The notes under the pieces were generated by a model, which was given only the letters and a program-made list of their open reading frames with translations, did not search any database and was not told the DNA's origin. Source: Salinivirgaceae bacterium (GTDB lineage: Bacteria > Bacteroidota > Bacteroidia > Bacteroidales > SZUA-534). From it: a stretch of DNA of 59,353 nucleotides. The translations under genes and the position numbers were made by a program. Shown here piece by piece: positions 1 through 9,270 of this stretch. The stretch is from assembly GCA_016284875.1 (NCBI GenBank), contig JAEEPS010000010.1:1-59353 (forward strand). Reading direction: 5' to 3'. The first letter of the stretch is position 1; each line of letters opens with the position of its first letter.

Positions 1-1
1 A

Positions 2-229
2 GAGAAGGTGCTCAAAGAGTACACCATCAGCGGCGACACCACGCTTACCATCGACTATCTGGAACCCGGCTCGTACCTTTGCAAAATGATTTGCGACGAC
101 AACCGCAACGGCAAGTGGGATACGGGTAATTTCAACTTACGCCGCCAACCCGAACGGGTTTTCTATTTCGGTCAGAAAATCGAGACCAAATCAAGTTGGG
201 ATATTGAATACACCTGGAAAGTTGAGTAA
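2..229 (+). CDS. C-terminal end of an Ig-like domain protein (partial)
   Basis: The open frame enters from the left edge and ends at a TAA whose last base is the first base of the next ATG (TAATG). The visible ~75 residues contain an LEPGSYLCKMICDDNRNGKWDTG-like stretch and a QPERVFY segment. This is the usual tail of Bacteroidota Ig-like (Big_5 type) surface proteins, where a D-N-x-x-G-K-W-D-T-G strand is followed by a prediction of 'paid' charge or turn residues near the end. The start lies outside the window, so length and signal peptide are unknown. The one-base overlap indicates translational coupling to the DUF3108 gene that follows. The family assignment rests on this short tail and is moderate. 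Confidence 0.6.
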   Translation, partial: EKVLKEYTISGDTTLTIDYLEPGSYLCKMICDDNRNGKWDTGNFNLRRQPERVFYFGQKIETKSSWDIEYTWKVE

Positions 230-1047
230 TGCGCCGGGCGGTTGCCATATTGCTTTTTCTGTGCATGTGGGTTACCGGATACTCGCAGCCTACCTACACG
301 TTCGGCAAGTTTGTTGCTGGCGAACGCTTTAAACTCGACATCTACTACAACTGGCAGTTTATATGGCTCAACGCCGGATGGGTGACCTTCGAAATCCGCG
401 ATACAACTTGGAACGGCCAGCCACTCTACCACCTTTTGAGCGAAGGTGCCACAAATCCGGGCTACGATTGGTTCTACAAGGTCCGCGACCGCTACGAAGC
501 CATCGTAGAACCGCAGACCTACACCCCGCACTGGTTCAGATGCAACACTTTGGAAGGCAGTTTTTGGGACCGCGAAGAAGTCCGGTTCAACTATAACGAC
601 AGCATTGCCATTGTGGCAACCGAGAACGCCAAACGGGCTTTCAAAATCGACACGCTGAAAGTAACACCGTCGATAACCGATTTGATTTCAGCCATATACA
701 TCTGCCGCTCGATTGATTTTACAAAAATCGTCTATGGACAAAAAGTGCCCGTGCCGGTGATTGTCGGCAACAAAATCTACAACCTGCACTTCCGCTATAT
801 GGGCATCGAGCCCGTCACCACTCGCAGCGGCGACACTTACCAATGCCGCAAGTTTAAGGTGATGATGGTTGACGGAACCATCTTCAGCGGCGGCGAAGAC
901 CTTACCGCATGGATAACCGACGACCCCAACTGCGCGCCAATAATGATGGAAGCAAAGATTGCCGTGGGCTCGGTGAAGGCTTTTCTGGTGGAAATGCGCG
1001 GCAACCGCTGGCCGCTTAAAAAGGTGGAAACAAACAAAAAAGAGTAA
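229..1047 (+). CDS. DUF3108 domain-containing exported protein
   Basis: This is a 272-residue protein with an N-terminal signal peptide (hydrophobic run at residues 5-17, likely cleaved after GYSQ). The mature part has the DUF3108 pattern of a beta-rich domain. A GERFKLDIYYNW start is followed by an NAGWVTFEI strand, a YKVRDRYEAIVEP segment and a late GEDLTAWITDDPN motif. DUF3108 proteins are periplasmic or outer-membrane-facing and have no settled function. The ATG overlaps the stop of the upstream Ig-like gene, so the two form an operon. A bidirectional hairpin terminator overlaps its stop codon. Confidence 0.8.
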   Translation: MRRAVAILLFLCMWVTGYSQPTYTFGKFVAGERFKLDIYYNWQFIWLNAGWVTFEIRDTTWNGQPLYHLLSEGATNPGYDWFYKVRDRYEAIVEPQTYTPHWFRCNTLEGSFWDREEVRFNYNDSIAIVATENAKRAFKIDTLKVTPSITDLISAIYICRSIDFTKIVYGQKVPVPVIVGNKIYNLHFRYMGIEPVTTRSGDTYQCRKFKVMMVDGTIFSGGEDLTAWITDDPNCAPIMMEAKIAVGSVKAFLVEMRGNRWPLKKVETNKKE

Positions 1048-1074
1048 AGACAAAACCCGCCTTTACTCTTTATT
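1041..1074. terminator. Bidirectional terminator between convergent genes
   Basis: Nine-base perfect arms AGAGTAAAG (1041-1049) and CTTTACTCT (1061-1069) flank an 11-base loop. A T-rich tail lies on the plus strand and a TTTTTTG tail on the minus strand. It sits at the stop of the DUF3108 gene and just after the stop of the minus-strand TolC-like gene, so it can end both transcripts. Confidence 0.8.
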
Positions 1075-1099
1075 CTTTCAACCTAAACAAAACTACTGC

Positions 1100-2422
1100 C
1101 TAAATCTTCAATTCCCTTCCGTAGTAGAAATCCAGAATCTTCATTCGGAACAGATACTCATATTTTGCCTGAATGAAAGTTGACTGCGCCTGTGCAAGAC
1201 GGTTTTTGGCTTCGTTGAACTCGAGCGGCGTAACGATTCCCAAATCGAATTTCTCTTTCACATAACGAAACGACTCGTCGGCGCTGCTCACGGCTTTCTG
1301 ACTCGATTCGTAGCGCTTCAAGGCGGCTTGTGCGTTCACATACACTTGCTGAATCTCTTTCAACAATGTGTTTTTGGCCTGTTGCAGTTCAAGTTGTGAG
1401 TTCTGATAGTTCAACTTGCTGTTTTTCACGCTTGTACGGGTTTGCCAGCCATTAAAAATAGGAATGTTCAGCGAAAGACCGATACTCTTGCTGCCGTGCA
1501 GGTCGAGTTGGTCGCTCACCGACTGGTTGGGCATTCCCGACATTTTGTAGTAACTGTTGCTGTAGCCCGCGCTGGCGCTCAACGACGGGTACTGCTGCGC
1601 CCGTGCAACAGCAATCTGGCGGTCGGCGCTCTCAACGGCTAACTCGCGGCTCTTAATCTCAGGACGCTCCTCAACGGCGTGTTCATAAACCGTGTCAACC
1701 GACAATAGCGTGGCTGCCACCTGGTCGAAATCGATATTCGGTACAACAATATCAAAATTCTCATTCACAGGCAGTTCCAACAGTTGTTGAAGTGTGATTT
1801 TCGAAATCAGCAGCGAGTTCTCGCGGTTTGTCACGTCGAGTTCCTCCTGCGCCGCCTGCGACTCCGTTTCAAGCAGTTTGCCAGCGGCAAGTTTGCCTGC
1901 CTCAACCTGCTGACGGTTGGTCTCAATCTGCTCGCGCGTCAGTTCGAGTTGCTCGCGCGATGTCTCCAGCAACTCCTTGTTCAGCAGCACGTCAAGGTAG
2001 GCCGAGGTAATGTTCAGCGACATATTATTCTTGGCCTGCTCCAGATTCTGCAAAGCCGCCTCGTAGTTGAGTTTGCTCACCTTAATCTGGTTGTATTTAT
2101 ACAGGCCGTTGAACAGCGTCACGTTGGCCGATATATGGCCCGACGTTGTCGATGAGTTGTTGTTGACGAAGGTGTTGTCCTCGCCCGTCGACTGGCCGAA
2201 CGAGTACGACTGGCTCAACCCCGCGTTCACGCTTGGCAGCACGCTCAAGCGCGACTGCTCGTGCGAGTTTTTCTGCTGCTCAACGCTCAATTGCTGCTGC
2301 TTGATGGTTATGTTGTTGTCGATGGCGTAACTGATGCAGCGTTCCAGCGTCCACTCGTCCTGCGCCGTGGCCACATTTGCCACCAGCATAGCCGCCACTG
2401 CCAATATTGATGTCTTTTTCAT
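1100..2422 (-). CDS. TolC-family outer membrane efflux protein
   Basis: This is a 440-residue protein with a cleavable signal (MKKTSILAVAAMLVANVATAQ). It shows the two-fold repeat of TolC-like outer membrane factors. Each half has long heptad-rich helices (for example QARQ/ESQAAQEELDVTNREN near residue 190 and LKRYESSQKAVSSADESFRYVKEKF near residue 375) and short beta-strand segments with alternating aromatic residues (SAGYSNSYYKMSG). Such proteins form trimeric channels for export. It is the last gene of a five-gene minus-strand operon behind an HlyD adaptor and two MacB-type permeases. Its substrate cannot be told from sequence. Confidence 0.92.
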   Translation of the reverse strand: MKKTSILAVAAMLVANVATAQDEWTLERCISYAIDNNITIKQQQLSVEQQKNSHEQSRLSVLPSVNAGLSQSYSFGQSTGEDNTFVNNNSSTTSGHISANVTLFNGLYKYNQIKVSKLNYEAALQNLEQAKNNMSLNITSAYLDVLLNKELLETSREQLELTREQIETNRQQVEAGKLAAGKLLETESQAAQEELDVTNRENSLLISKITLQQLLELPVNENFDIVVPNIDFDQVAATLLSVDTVYEHAVEERPEIKSRELAVESADRQIAVARAQQYPSLSASAGYSNSYYKMSGMPNQSVSDQLDLHGSKSIGLSLNIPIFNGWQTRTSVKNSKLNYQNSQLELQQAKNTLLKEIQQVYVNAQAALKRYESSQKAVSSADESFRYVKEKFDLGIVTPLEFNEAKNRLAQAQSTFIQAKYEYLFRMKILDFYYGRELKI

Positions 2423-2520
2423 TTTCGATTACTGATTATAAATTGATGAATCGGTCAATCGGTGAACTGATGAATCGAGCGTTCGATTATCCGATTATCC
2501 AGTTATCCGATTCAACATTA
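2423..2520 (-). repeat. Iterated-word spacer in efflux operon
   Basis: The 98-base gap between the adaptor and TolC-like genes is built of imperfect reiterations of GGATAATCG/GGATAACTG (three in a row) and of CGATTCATCA..CACCGATTGACCGATTCATC, read in the sense direction of the operon. No gene or clear promoter is seen in it. Confidence 0.6.
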
Positions 2521-3624
2521 TCATTTGATTATCACATTTCCTTTCAACTTGTCTTCCCAATCAAGGCCGTTCTTAATCTCGATGTTGATGCCGTCAGATG
2601 CGCCAATCTCAACATATCGGCGCTCAAAACGTTGCGGCATTTCCGTCGAATCGCTGACAAGCACATTCACAAACGAACTGTCGTTCTCAAAGAAGAGCAA
2701 ACCTTCCGAGATGGCCATTACGCTGTCGTGACGCTCCAGAATGATGTTGGCGTTGGCGCTGTAGCCCGAGCGGATGAACACTCCGTCCTGCAACTGCACT
2801 TTGGCTTTGATGTCGAACTGTACCGCGCCGTTCTGCTCCACGCCTTTCGGCGAGATGTACTCGAGCACGGCGTCGAAACGGGTGTCGATGATAGCGCCGA
2901 TGGTCAGGTCGAGGTGCATGCCCTCGTGGATTTTGCCCACCTCGGTTTCGTCAATCTTACCCTCGAAAATCATATCGCCCATATCGGCCACCACGGCAAT
3001 GGTGGTGCCGTCGTTGAAGGTGTTCGACTGCGTAACGCTGTTACCCTCTTTGATTGGCACGTCGATAATCATTCCGTTGATGGTTGAACGGATGAGCGTG
3101 TTGGTGGTGTTCTGCGCCTTCTTGCTCACACCGTCTTTGATGATTTCCAAGTTGCTCTGCGCGTTGTTGTAATTCTCAACCGCCTGATTATATGATAGTT
3201 CGGCTTGTTGGAACTCCTGTTCCGAAATCACCTTGCGCTCAAAGAGTTGTTTTTGACGGTTATAGTTGATGGTTTCGTTGTCGAGATTCAGTTTCTGCAT
3301 TTTTACCTGCGATTCGGCCGAGTTAAGTGATTGAACGTCAGGAATAATCTTCACCTTGGCAATCACCTGGCCTTCTTTCACCATTGAGCCGGCTTCAAAA
3401 TAAATCTCCTGCACAATGCCTGACACCTGCGGTTTGATGGGAATCTCCTTGCGAGGCACAATCGAGCCTGTTGCCATTGTCTGATTAACAATGTTGGTTT
3501 TCTGCGGTTTCTCGATGTTGTAAACCTCCGGCTCCTTCTTGGTCTTACTGGCCAGGAACACTATTGTGCCCACAAACAGCACAATCACAAAAATCAGTGT
3601 CAGAATCTTAAAAAACTTTTTCAT
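2521..3624 (-). CDS. HlyD/MacA-like periplasmic adaptor subunit
   Basis: This is a 367-residue membrane fusion protein. A single N-terminal transmembrane anchor (residues 5-25) is followed by a lipoyl-like half domain (KPQVSGIVQEIYFEAGSMV, near 65-85). A helical hairpin coiled coil rich in Gln, Asn and Glu follows (about 100-160). The second lipoyl half comes next (STINGMIIDVPIKEGNSVTQ, about 180-200), then beta-barrel and membrane-proximal domains. It links inner-membrane MacB-type permeases to the TolC-like channel encoded next. Its place between permease and TolC genes is typical of MacAB-TolC systems. Confidence 0.93.
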   Translation of the reverse strand: MKKFFKILTLIFVIVLFVGTIVFLASKTKKEPEVYNIEKPQKTNIVNQTMATGSIVPRKEIPIKPQVSGIVQEIYFEAGSMVKEGQVIAKVKIIPDVQSLNSAESQVKMQKLNLDNETINYNRQKQLFERKVISEQEFQQAELSYNQAVENYNNAQSNLEIIKDGVSKKAQNTTNTLIRSTINGMIIDVPIKEGNSVTQSNTFNDGTTIAVVADMGDMIFEGKIDETEVGKIHEGMHLDLTIGAIIDTRFDAVLEYISPKGVEQNGAVQFDIKAKVQLQDGVFIRSGYSANANIILERHDSVMAISEGLLFFENDSSFVNVLVSDSTEMPQRFERRYVEIGASDGINIEIKNGLDWEDKLKGNVIIK

Positions 3625-3713
3625 AAACTTATATTTTAATTGTTAATTGTTCATTATTAATTAATTACCCATTGTCGACTTTCAATTTTCAATTCCAAAT
3701 TTTCAATTCCAAA
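3625..3713 (-). repeat. Iterated-word spacer in efflux operon
   Basis: Read on the sense (minus) strand, this 89-base gap holds repeats of TTTGGAATTGAAAA (twice, then shortened) and of AACAATTAACAATTAAAA and AATTAATTAATAATG. The words are reiterated with small changes. No gene, terminator or promoter is apparent. Confidence 0.65.
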
Positions 3714-4958
3714 TCACTCCTCTCTAATCGCGTCAATTGGTTTGATTTTTACTGCGCGAAGGGCTGGAAGCAGACCAGCGGCGGCTCCTGCCACAACCAG
3801 AATGGCAAGGCACAAAAGGCCCACGCTCAAGTTGATTCCCGGATTCAGGAAAGCGCTATCGCCGCTCGACGAGAGAATCACTCCAAGCGCCTCGTTGATG
3901 AGCACACCCAGCACTAATCCCAGATAGCCCGCCACCACGGTGAGCAGTACCGACTCGGTGATTATCTGCCGTATGACGCTTGCCGGTGTGGCTCCGATGG
4001 CGCGCTTGATGCCAATCTCTTGCGTGCGCTCCTTCACAATCACCAGCATAATGTTGCTGATGCCGATGACGCCAGCCAGCAGAGTGCCTATGCCCACAAG
4101 CCAAATGAGCAAATCAACACCCATAAACAGATTGCTAATCTGTGCGAACTGCTTGGAAAGATTCACATGCTGCAAGGCCTCGTTGTCGTCAGGCGACACG
4201 TCCTTGTGGCGGCTGCGGATGAAGCGCATAACCTCCTCCTCAACGTCACCGATGTTGCGGTTGGCTGGAGCCCCAATGACAAGCATTCCCACATTGTCGC
4301 CCATATTGTAAGCCTGCTGCATTGTGCTAAAAGGCAGACGGACAGCATATTGCGGATTGAACCCGATGCCTATGCCTTTGCCGCCGTAAGCGCCAACCAC
4401 CTTGTAATAGACGCCCGACAGGCAGATATATTTACCAATCGGGTCCTCGCCGTTGGGGAACAAATCGTCGCGCACACGAGGCCCGATGACGCACACCTTG
4501 CGCCTCTCGCGGATGTCCATTTCGTTGATGTAGCGGCCGCATTCCATTTTCAGATACTCAACATTGGTGGTAACAGGATACTCGCCCACCACCGTGCAGT
4601 CCGACGACCGCAGGTTGTAGGTGGCACCGCCGCCGCGATAATTCCTGATTCGCGGAACAACATACAATTCGGGGTATTGCTTGTTGAGAGCCTCCACGTC
4701 GCTGTTTTTGAAGTTCCACCAGTGGTTGCGCTTAAAGCCGCCGTAGGGAATAGAGGTGTTGTTTGTCCACATAATAGTGGTGTTTTTGGCAACGTTGCTA
4801 TACTGCGCTTCAACGCCGTTTTGCAGACCGTTGCCCGCACCAGCCAGTGTAATCAGCATAAACAATCCCCAGAACACACCAAACGCCGTCAGAACCGAAC
4901 GCGTCCGGTTCTTGCTGATTGCCTGCCAAATCTCCTTATATAATTCTCTGTCGAACAT
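3714..4958 (-). CDS. MacB-like ABC transporter permease (second)
   Basis: This 414-residue permease has the MacB/FtsX layout. The first transmembrane helix lies at about residues 21-45 (SVLTAFGVFWGLFMLITLAG). A large periplasmic domain (MacB_PCD) spans about 45-275. Three more helices form the FtsX domain, including the conserved ISNIMLVIVKERTQEIGIKRAIGA loop near 305-325 and a final LPALRAVKIKPIDAIREE tail. Such permeases drive export by mechanotransmission from the cytoplasmic ATPase. It is not a duplicate copy of the neighbouring permease, since the periplasmic parts differ strongly. The two may form a heterodimer. Confidence 0.92.
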   Translation of the reverse strand: MFDRELYKEIWQAISKNRTRSVLTAFGVFWGLFMLITLAGAGNGLQNGVEAQYSNVAKNTTIMWTNNTSIPYGGFKRNHWWNFKNSDVEALNKQYPELYVVPRIRNYRGGGATYNLRSSDCTVVGEYPVTTNVEYLKMECGRYINEMDIRERRKVCVIGPRVRDDLFPNGEDPIGKYICLSGVYYKVVGAYGGKGIGIGFNPQYAVRLPFSTMQQAYNMGDNVGMLVIGAPANRNIGDVEEEVMRFIRSRHKDVSPDDNEALQHVNLSKQFAQISNLFMGVDLLIWLVGIGTLLAGVIGISNIMLVIVKERTQEIGIKRAIGATPASVIRQIITESVLLTVVAGYLGLVLGVLINEALGVILSSSGDSAFLNPGINLSVGLLCLAILVVAGAAAGLLPALRAVKIKPIDAIREE

Positions 4959-5126
4959 TCTCTTGTTTTAAGTTATAAGTTGTTAAGTTTTAAGTTCTTA
5001 ATTGTTGAATCGGAAGTTGTGGTCTAACACCCAAAACCTAAAACCCAACACCATTTTTCATTTTTAACTTTACATTTTTAATTCTTCATTTTCTCTAGTG
5101 CCTAGTGCCTGATTCCTAATACCTTT
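4959..5126 (-). repeat. Iterated-word spacer with four word families
   Basis: On the operon sense strand this 168-base gap contains in series: AGGCACTAGGCACTAG; a run of AAAATG/TTAAAAATG words; GGTTTTAGGTTTTGGGTGTTAG; and AACTTAAAACTTAACAACTTATAACTTAAAAC. Each block repeats its own word imperfectly. No open reading frame or terminator is evident. Confidence 0.65.
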
Positions 5127-6392
5127 TTACTCATACCTCAACGCCTCAATCGGCTTAATGCGTGCCGCCTTCAGAGCGGGAATCAGACCGGCGATGGTGC
5201 CGCAGATGATTAGCAGAACAACTGCTCCTATGGCGATGCCAAGGTCGGCGTTCGGGTTCAGAAACATTAGCATATCGCCGCCTGCATCGGTTGTCTCGGG
5301 ACGGCTGGCAATAATCTGGTCGTTGATGTAATCCACCACTTCCATTACAAACACACCAAACACCATTCCAAAATAACCTGCTATGGTTGTGATAGTTACG
5401 GCTTCAGAGATAACCAAACTCACCACCGAGCCGGGTCTTGCGCCAAGCGCCTTACGCACGCCAATCTCGCGGGTACGCTCCTTCACCACAATCATCATTA
5501 TGTTGCTCACACCCACAATGCCCGAGATCAGGGTGCCGATGCCTATCATCCAAATGAATATGCTAATGCCGTTGAACAATTTCTGCGTATCCTCATAATC
5601 CTCAAGGCCGTCGTAGATGTAAACCGCCGAACGGTCGTCGGGATGGAATTGGTGCAAAGCGGCCATTCTCTTGCGAATCTGGTTTTCAACCTCTTTGTTC
5701 TGCTCAACAGTATTGCCCGGTGATGTGGTCATTTGGAACCACGAAACCTCGTTGCGGCCGCCACGCAGCATCCGAGCCGTGCTGAACGGAATATATACGT
5801 TTCGGTTGTCCCATTCAGCATCGCTGTAAACACCCACCACAAGGAACAATGAGTTGTTGATTTTGACGTATTGTCCAATAGGGTCGCTGTCGGGGAAGAC
5901 GGTTTTCACCACATCGGTACCAATGGTGGCCACCTTGCGTTTCAGGCGGACATCGGTATCGTTGATGAAACGGCCCGATTTGATTTTCAGATTTTCGCTC
6001 ACCTCGATTGAAGGGTAAACACCACGCGTCGAGAAACTGCCGTAGTGAGAGCCGTTACTCACGCTCGAACTCCACATCGATATTATGGGCGATATGGTGG
6101 CAAGGCCGTCAACCTGTTCGAGAAGGTCGATGTCGCGGTTGTCGAACTGAATGTATCTGTTCTTTTTCAACCCGTTGTATTCCATGCTGGTACGCCCGCA
6201 GTCGACGCTCATGTAGTTGGTGGCGTCGTTCTCAAAGTTCAGCATAATGGCATTTTGTAGGCCATTGCCCGAACCCAGAAGCACAATCAGAATGAAGATG
6301 CCCCAGGCTACGCTGAAAGCCGTCAAGACGGTGCGCAGTTTGTTCTTGCGCATAGTCGAAAAAATCTCCTGCCACTTGTCTAAATCAAACAT
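5127..6392 (-). CDS. MacB-like ABC transporter permease (first)
   Basis: This is a 421-residue four-helix permease of the MacB/FtsX type. Helix 1 is at about residues 21-42 (TVLTAFSVAWGIFILIVLLG) and is followed by a long periplasmic MacB_PCD domain. The FtsX domain has the VSNIMMIVVKERTREIGVRKALGA loop and ends IPALKAARIKPIEALRYE. Its ATG lies inside the end of the ATPase gene (13-base overlap), which indicates translational coupling. It works with that ATPase, the second permease, the HlyD adaptor and the TolC-like channel. The transported molecule is unknown. Confidence 0.93.
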   Translation of the reverse strand: MFDLDKWQEIFSTMRKNKLRTVLTAFSVAWGIFILIVLLGSGNGLQNAIMLNFENDATNYMSVDCGRTSMEYNGLKKNRYIQFDNRDIDLLEQVDGLATISPIISMWSSSVSNGSHYGSFSTRGVYPSIEVSENLKIKSGRFINDTDVRLKRKVATIGTDVVKTVFPDSDPIGQYVKINNSLFLVVGVYSDAEWDNRNVYIPFSTARMLRGGRNEVSWFQMTTSPGNTVEQNKEVENQIRKRMAALHQFHPDDRSAVYIYDGLEDYEDTQKLFNGISIFIWMIGIGTLISGIVGVSNIMMIVVKERTREIGVRKALGARPGSVVSLVISEAVTITTIAGYFGMVFGVFVMEVVDYINDQIIASRPETTDAGGDMLMFLNPNADLGIAIGAVVLLIICGTIAGLIPALKAARIKPIEALRYE

Positions 6393-7084
6393 TCTTTGGC
6401 GATTTTTATCTTGTTTGGGGTATCAGATTCAATCACTCCATCTTTCAGAAAGACAGTGCGATTGGTCATATCGGCAATGTCGCGTTCGTGAGTCACAATG
6501 ATGATGGTCTTGCCCTCGCGGTTCACCTCTTGCAAAAGGTCCATTACCTCGTACGAAGTCTTTGTGTCGAGAGCGCCCGTAGGCTCATCGGCCAGAATCA
6601 CCTTCGGATTTGCGATGAGCGCCCGCGCAATGGCAATGCGCTGCTTCTGTCCGCCCGAGAGTTCGTTGGGCATGTGCTCGGCATGAGTGGCCAGCCCCAC
6701 ACGCTCCAGATACTCATAGGCAATTTGGTTGCGTTTTTTGCGGTTAACACCCTGATAATAAAGCGGAAGCGCTACGTTTTCGAGTGCGTTTTTGAATGTT
6801 ATCAGATTGAACTGCTGGAATACGAAGCCCAGCATATGGTTGCGGAAGGCGGCGGCGCGTTTCTCGCTCATGTTGCGCACCAGTTCGCCGTTGAGGTGGT
6901 AAGTGCCTTCGTCGTAATTATCGAGGATTCCCAGAATGTTGAGCAGCGTTGATTTTCCCGAGCCCGAACTACCCATAATCGACACCAGTTCGCCCTCGCT
7001 GATGTTCAGGTTAATGCCCTTGAGCACATGCAGCGGTTCGCCTCCGGTGAAGTACGACTTATGCAAATTTTCTATCGCTATCAT
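6380..7084 (-). CDS. ABC transporter ATP-binding protein (MacB/LolD type)
   Basis: This is a 234-residue nucleotide-binding subunit. Walker A is GSSGSGKST (about residues 38-46), the Q-loop FVFQQFNLI, the signature LSGGQ (142-146), Walker [10 protein letters not shown], and the switch His is in VTHERD (about 199). I place the start at the ATG at 7084 (MIAIENL), because the longer open frame to 7120 adds a non-conserved extension. The family energises MacB-type export or lipoprotein-release machines. It is the first gene of the five-gene minus-strand operon. A TAACATTG box about 50 bases upstream is a weak promoter candidate. Confidence 0.93.
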   Translation of the reverse strand: MIAIENLHKSYFTGGEPLHVLKGINLNISEGELVSIMGSSGSGKSTLLNILGILDNYDEGTYHLNGELVRNMSEKRAAAFRNHMLGFVFQQFNLITFKNALENVALPLYYQGVNRKKRNQIAYEYLERVGLATHAEHMPNELSGGQKQRIAIARALIANPKVILADEPTGALDTKTSYEVMDLLQEVNREGKTIIIVTHERDIADMTNRTVFLKDGVIESDTPNKIKIAKECLI

Positions 7085-7305
7085 TTTTGTTTTATGCAAG
7101 TAACGTCTAATAGACAGCAAAAAACGAACAATGTTACAGGAAAATGAGAAAAAAAAATTAAAGAAGTGATTGACGATGAAATTTCTGTAATCAAGACGCC
7201 TTACTTGATTAAAAATCGTGTATAAACCTTTCTCTCCAAATTGCGTAAAAGTAAAAATGACATTTATTTTGTCAGGATGCTTTGTAAATGTTTAAAGTGC
7301 ATATT

Positions 7306-9237
7306 ATGAGATATTTGTCGAAATTATTATTTGGTTTTGCGGTTGCTACCATGTTTGTTTGCTGCGAGGATAAATCGGATCCGGTCCCCGAGCCGGAACC
7401 AACACCCCAACCCGATACAACTGAAGTTGAGACAGTATACAACGGTGTTTATGTTGATGGCCGTTACTTGAAAAGTCCAGACGGACAGATACTTAACCTT
7501 CACGGCTTTGCGCAGACCTATAGCCCGTGGTTCAACGAGCAGATGACCAAATGGAACAATTACGATGTTGAAGCCTGCCTGAAATACAACCAAGGCTTGA
7601 TTGACGACATTTGGCGTGCGGGATGGGAGATGGATTTTGTGCGAATGCACATGGATCCTTACTGGAGCAACACGCCCGGCCAGCAGACAACAGGCGAGAA
7701 TGACATTTCCGCTTTTGATGTAAGGCGTTTCAAGCAGTATCTCGATGAAGTGTTTGTACCGATGGCCAAATATATCATCGATAACGGAATGTATGTGGTG
7801 ATGCGGCCTCCGGGCGTCTGCCCGCATGTGATTGCCGTTGGCGACGATTACAACAAATACCTGATTCGCGTTTGGAACATCGTTTCGAAGGACAAATATT
7901 TGAAAAACAACCCCAAAGTGATGTTCGAGTTGGCCAACGAGCCTGTTGATATCAAGGGGAAGGATGGTTCGACGGGGAGTTGGTCGCAGAGCCAATTCGA
8001 CGCCTGCAAGGAGATTTTCCAGTCGGTGGTCGATGTCATTCGTGAAAACGGCTGCGACAATGTGCTTTGGATTCCGGGGCCGGCCTATCAGGGCAACTAT
8101 AGCGGTTTTGCCAACAATCCCGTTCAGGGTAAAAATATCGGCTATGCTGTTCACGTCTATCCTGGCTGGATGGGCAGCGATGGAGAGAACCCTGATCATG
8201 GCGATATTCAGGATAACGGCGGCTATGAATCGTTTCAGACAGGATGGAATGAGAAGGTGAAACCAGTAGCCGATTTTGCGCCTGTGATGGTGACCGAAAT
8301 GGACTGGGCACCAGCCAAATACAACAAATCGTGGGGAAAGGCCTACACTGGTGTGGCCGGTGGAGCGGGCTTCGGTGCCAACTTCAAACTGATTGCCGAC
8401 CAATGCGGCAACGTGAGTTGGCTAATCTTCACATCGCCCGACTTGCTGGCGCAATTTGTTGACCGTCAGCCTCAAAACGAATCGGACTACACATTCTTGA
8501 CAGACCCCGAGGCCTGTCCGTGGCCAACCTATCATTGGTACAAGGAGTATGCCGGAATTGAGGTGCCAAAGGGCGCGCCAATGTCGATAAGTGTTGGCGG
8601 AGCAAAGAACGGCACGGTTGAGATGATGCTCAGCGCGACAGCCCGGATGGTGGTTTCGGTGATGTATTCGAGCGGCACGGCATCGGTTGTGAGCGATAGT
8701 CTGACGTTTACCATAGCCGATGACAGCATTCTCAGTTACGAGGGCGAATGCCGATTCAAGGCTCTAAAGGAAGGTTCGACAACCATCGAGATTAAATACA
8801 CTGAAGCGGGCAAAACACTGACTAAAACCTTCAATGTTGAGGTTTCACAGTTCTTTCCGCTGACAAATGCCAAATTTGATCCGAATATTTTTGAAACAGG
8901 TTCATTCGATGAATCTACCGGCACGCTCATAACCGGTCAATGGGGGTTTGGTGGCTGGCGCTATCCGTCGGGCATCAACCTTTCGGGCTACTCAACGCTG
9001 ACCATTGAGTTGGGCGCGGTGCAGGAGTGCTCGGCATCGTTCCGCCTGTTCGACTCAAACAACTATTGGTCGGAACCGGCAGCGTACGACTTTGGCAGCA
9101 AAACCACGCTTGTCATCGACCTTCAGAACATGAAGAACAAGAACGGCCAGAAGGTTGACCTGTCGCACATCTACATTGCCGGTATCTGGACAAGCGGCGG
9201 TAAGCCGGTGGTTATCAAGAGTTTGACATTGGAATAA
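7306..9237 (+). CDS. Glycoside hydrolase family 5 lipoprotein with C-terminal binding domain
   Basis: This 643-residue predicted lipoprotein starts MRYLSKLLFG and has a Cys pair at about residues 19-20 followed by acidic residues and a Pro/Glu-rich linker. A surface location is inferred from this. The GH5 barrel spans about 45-420. The acid/base Glu is in FELANEP (about 212), the nucleophile Glu in VMVTEMDW (about 331), and HVYPGW is also present. These fit endo-beta-glucanase or mannanase-like GH5 enzymes. An Ig-like/BACON-like segment (about 425-525) and a beta-sandwich C-terminal domain of CBM appearance (about 530-643) follow. An in-frame ATG at 7288 is possible but gives a poorer signal peptide. 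A terminator follows the gene. Substrate is unproven. Confidence 0.88.
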   Translation: MRYLSKLLFGFAVATMFVCCEDKSDPVPEPEPTPQPDTTEVETVYNGVYVDGRYLKSPDGQILNLHGFAQTYSPWFNEQMTKWNNYDVEACLKYNQGLIDDIWRAGWEMDFVRMHMDPYWSNTPGQQTTGENDISAFDVRRFKQYLDEVFVPMAKYIIDNGMYVVMRPPGVCPHVIAVGDDYNKYLIRVWNIVSKDKYLKNNPKVMFELANEPVDIKGKDGSTGSWSQSQFDACKEIFQSVVDVIRENGCDNVLWIPGPAYQGNYSGFANNPVQGKNIGYAVHVYPGWMGSDGENPDHGDIQDNGGYESFQTGWNEKVKPVADFAPVMVTEMDWAPAKYNKSWGKAYTGVAGGAGFGANFKLIADQCGNVSWLIFTSPDLLAQFVDRQPQNESDYTFLTDPEACPWPTYHWYKEYAGIEVPKGAPMSISVGGAKNGTVEMMLSATARMVVSVMYSSGTASVVSDSLTFTIADDSILSYEGECRFKALKEGSTTIEIKYTEAGKTLTKTFNVEVSQFFPLTNAKFDPNIFETGSFDESTGTLITGQWGFGGWRYPSGINLSGYSTLTIELGAVQECSASFRLFDSNNYWSEPAAYDFGSKTTLVIDLQNMKNKNGQKVDLSHIYIAGIWTSGGKPVVIKSLTLE

Positions 9238-9270
9238 TTTCAAGGAAAAACGAAAATTGAGATAATTTAG

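Noticed and set aside
4020..4943. A 307-codon plus-strand frame inside the second permease
   Set aside because: His/Ala/Val-rich shadow of the permease codons, with no recognisable family.
7258..7274. TGACA-N7-TGTCA inverted repeat before the GH5 gene as an operator
   Set aside because: Only five-base arms in AT-rich DNA and no second copy, so chance is likely.
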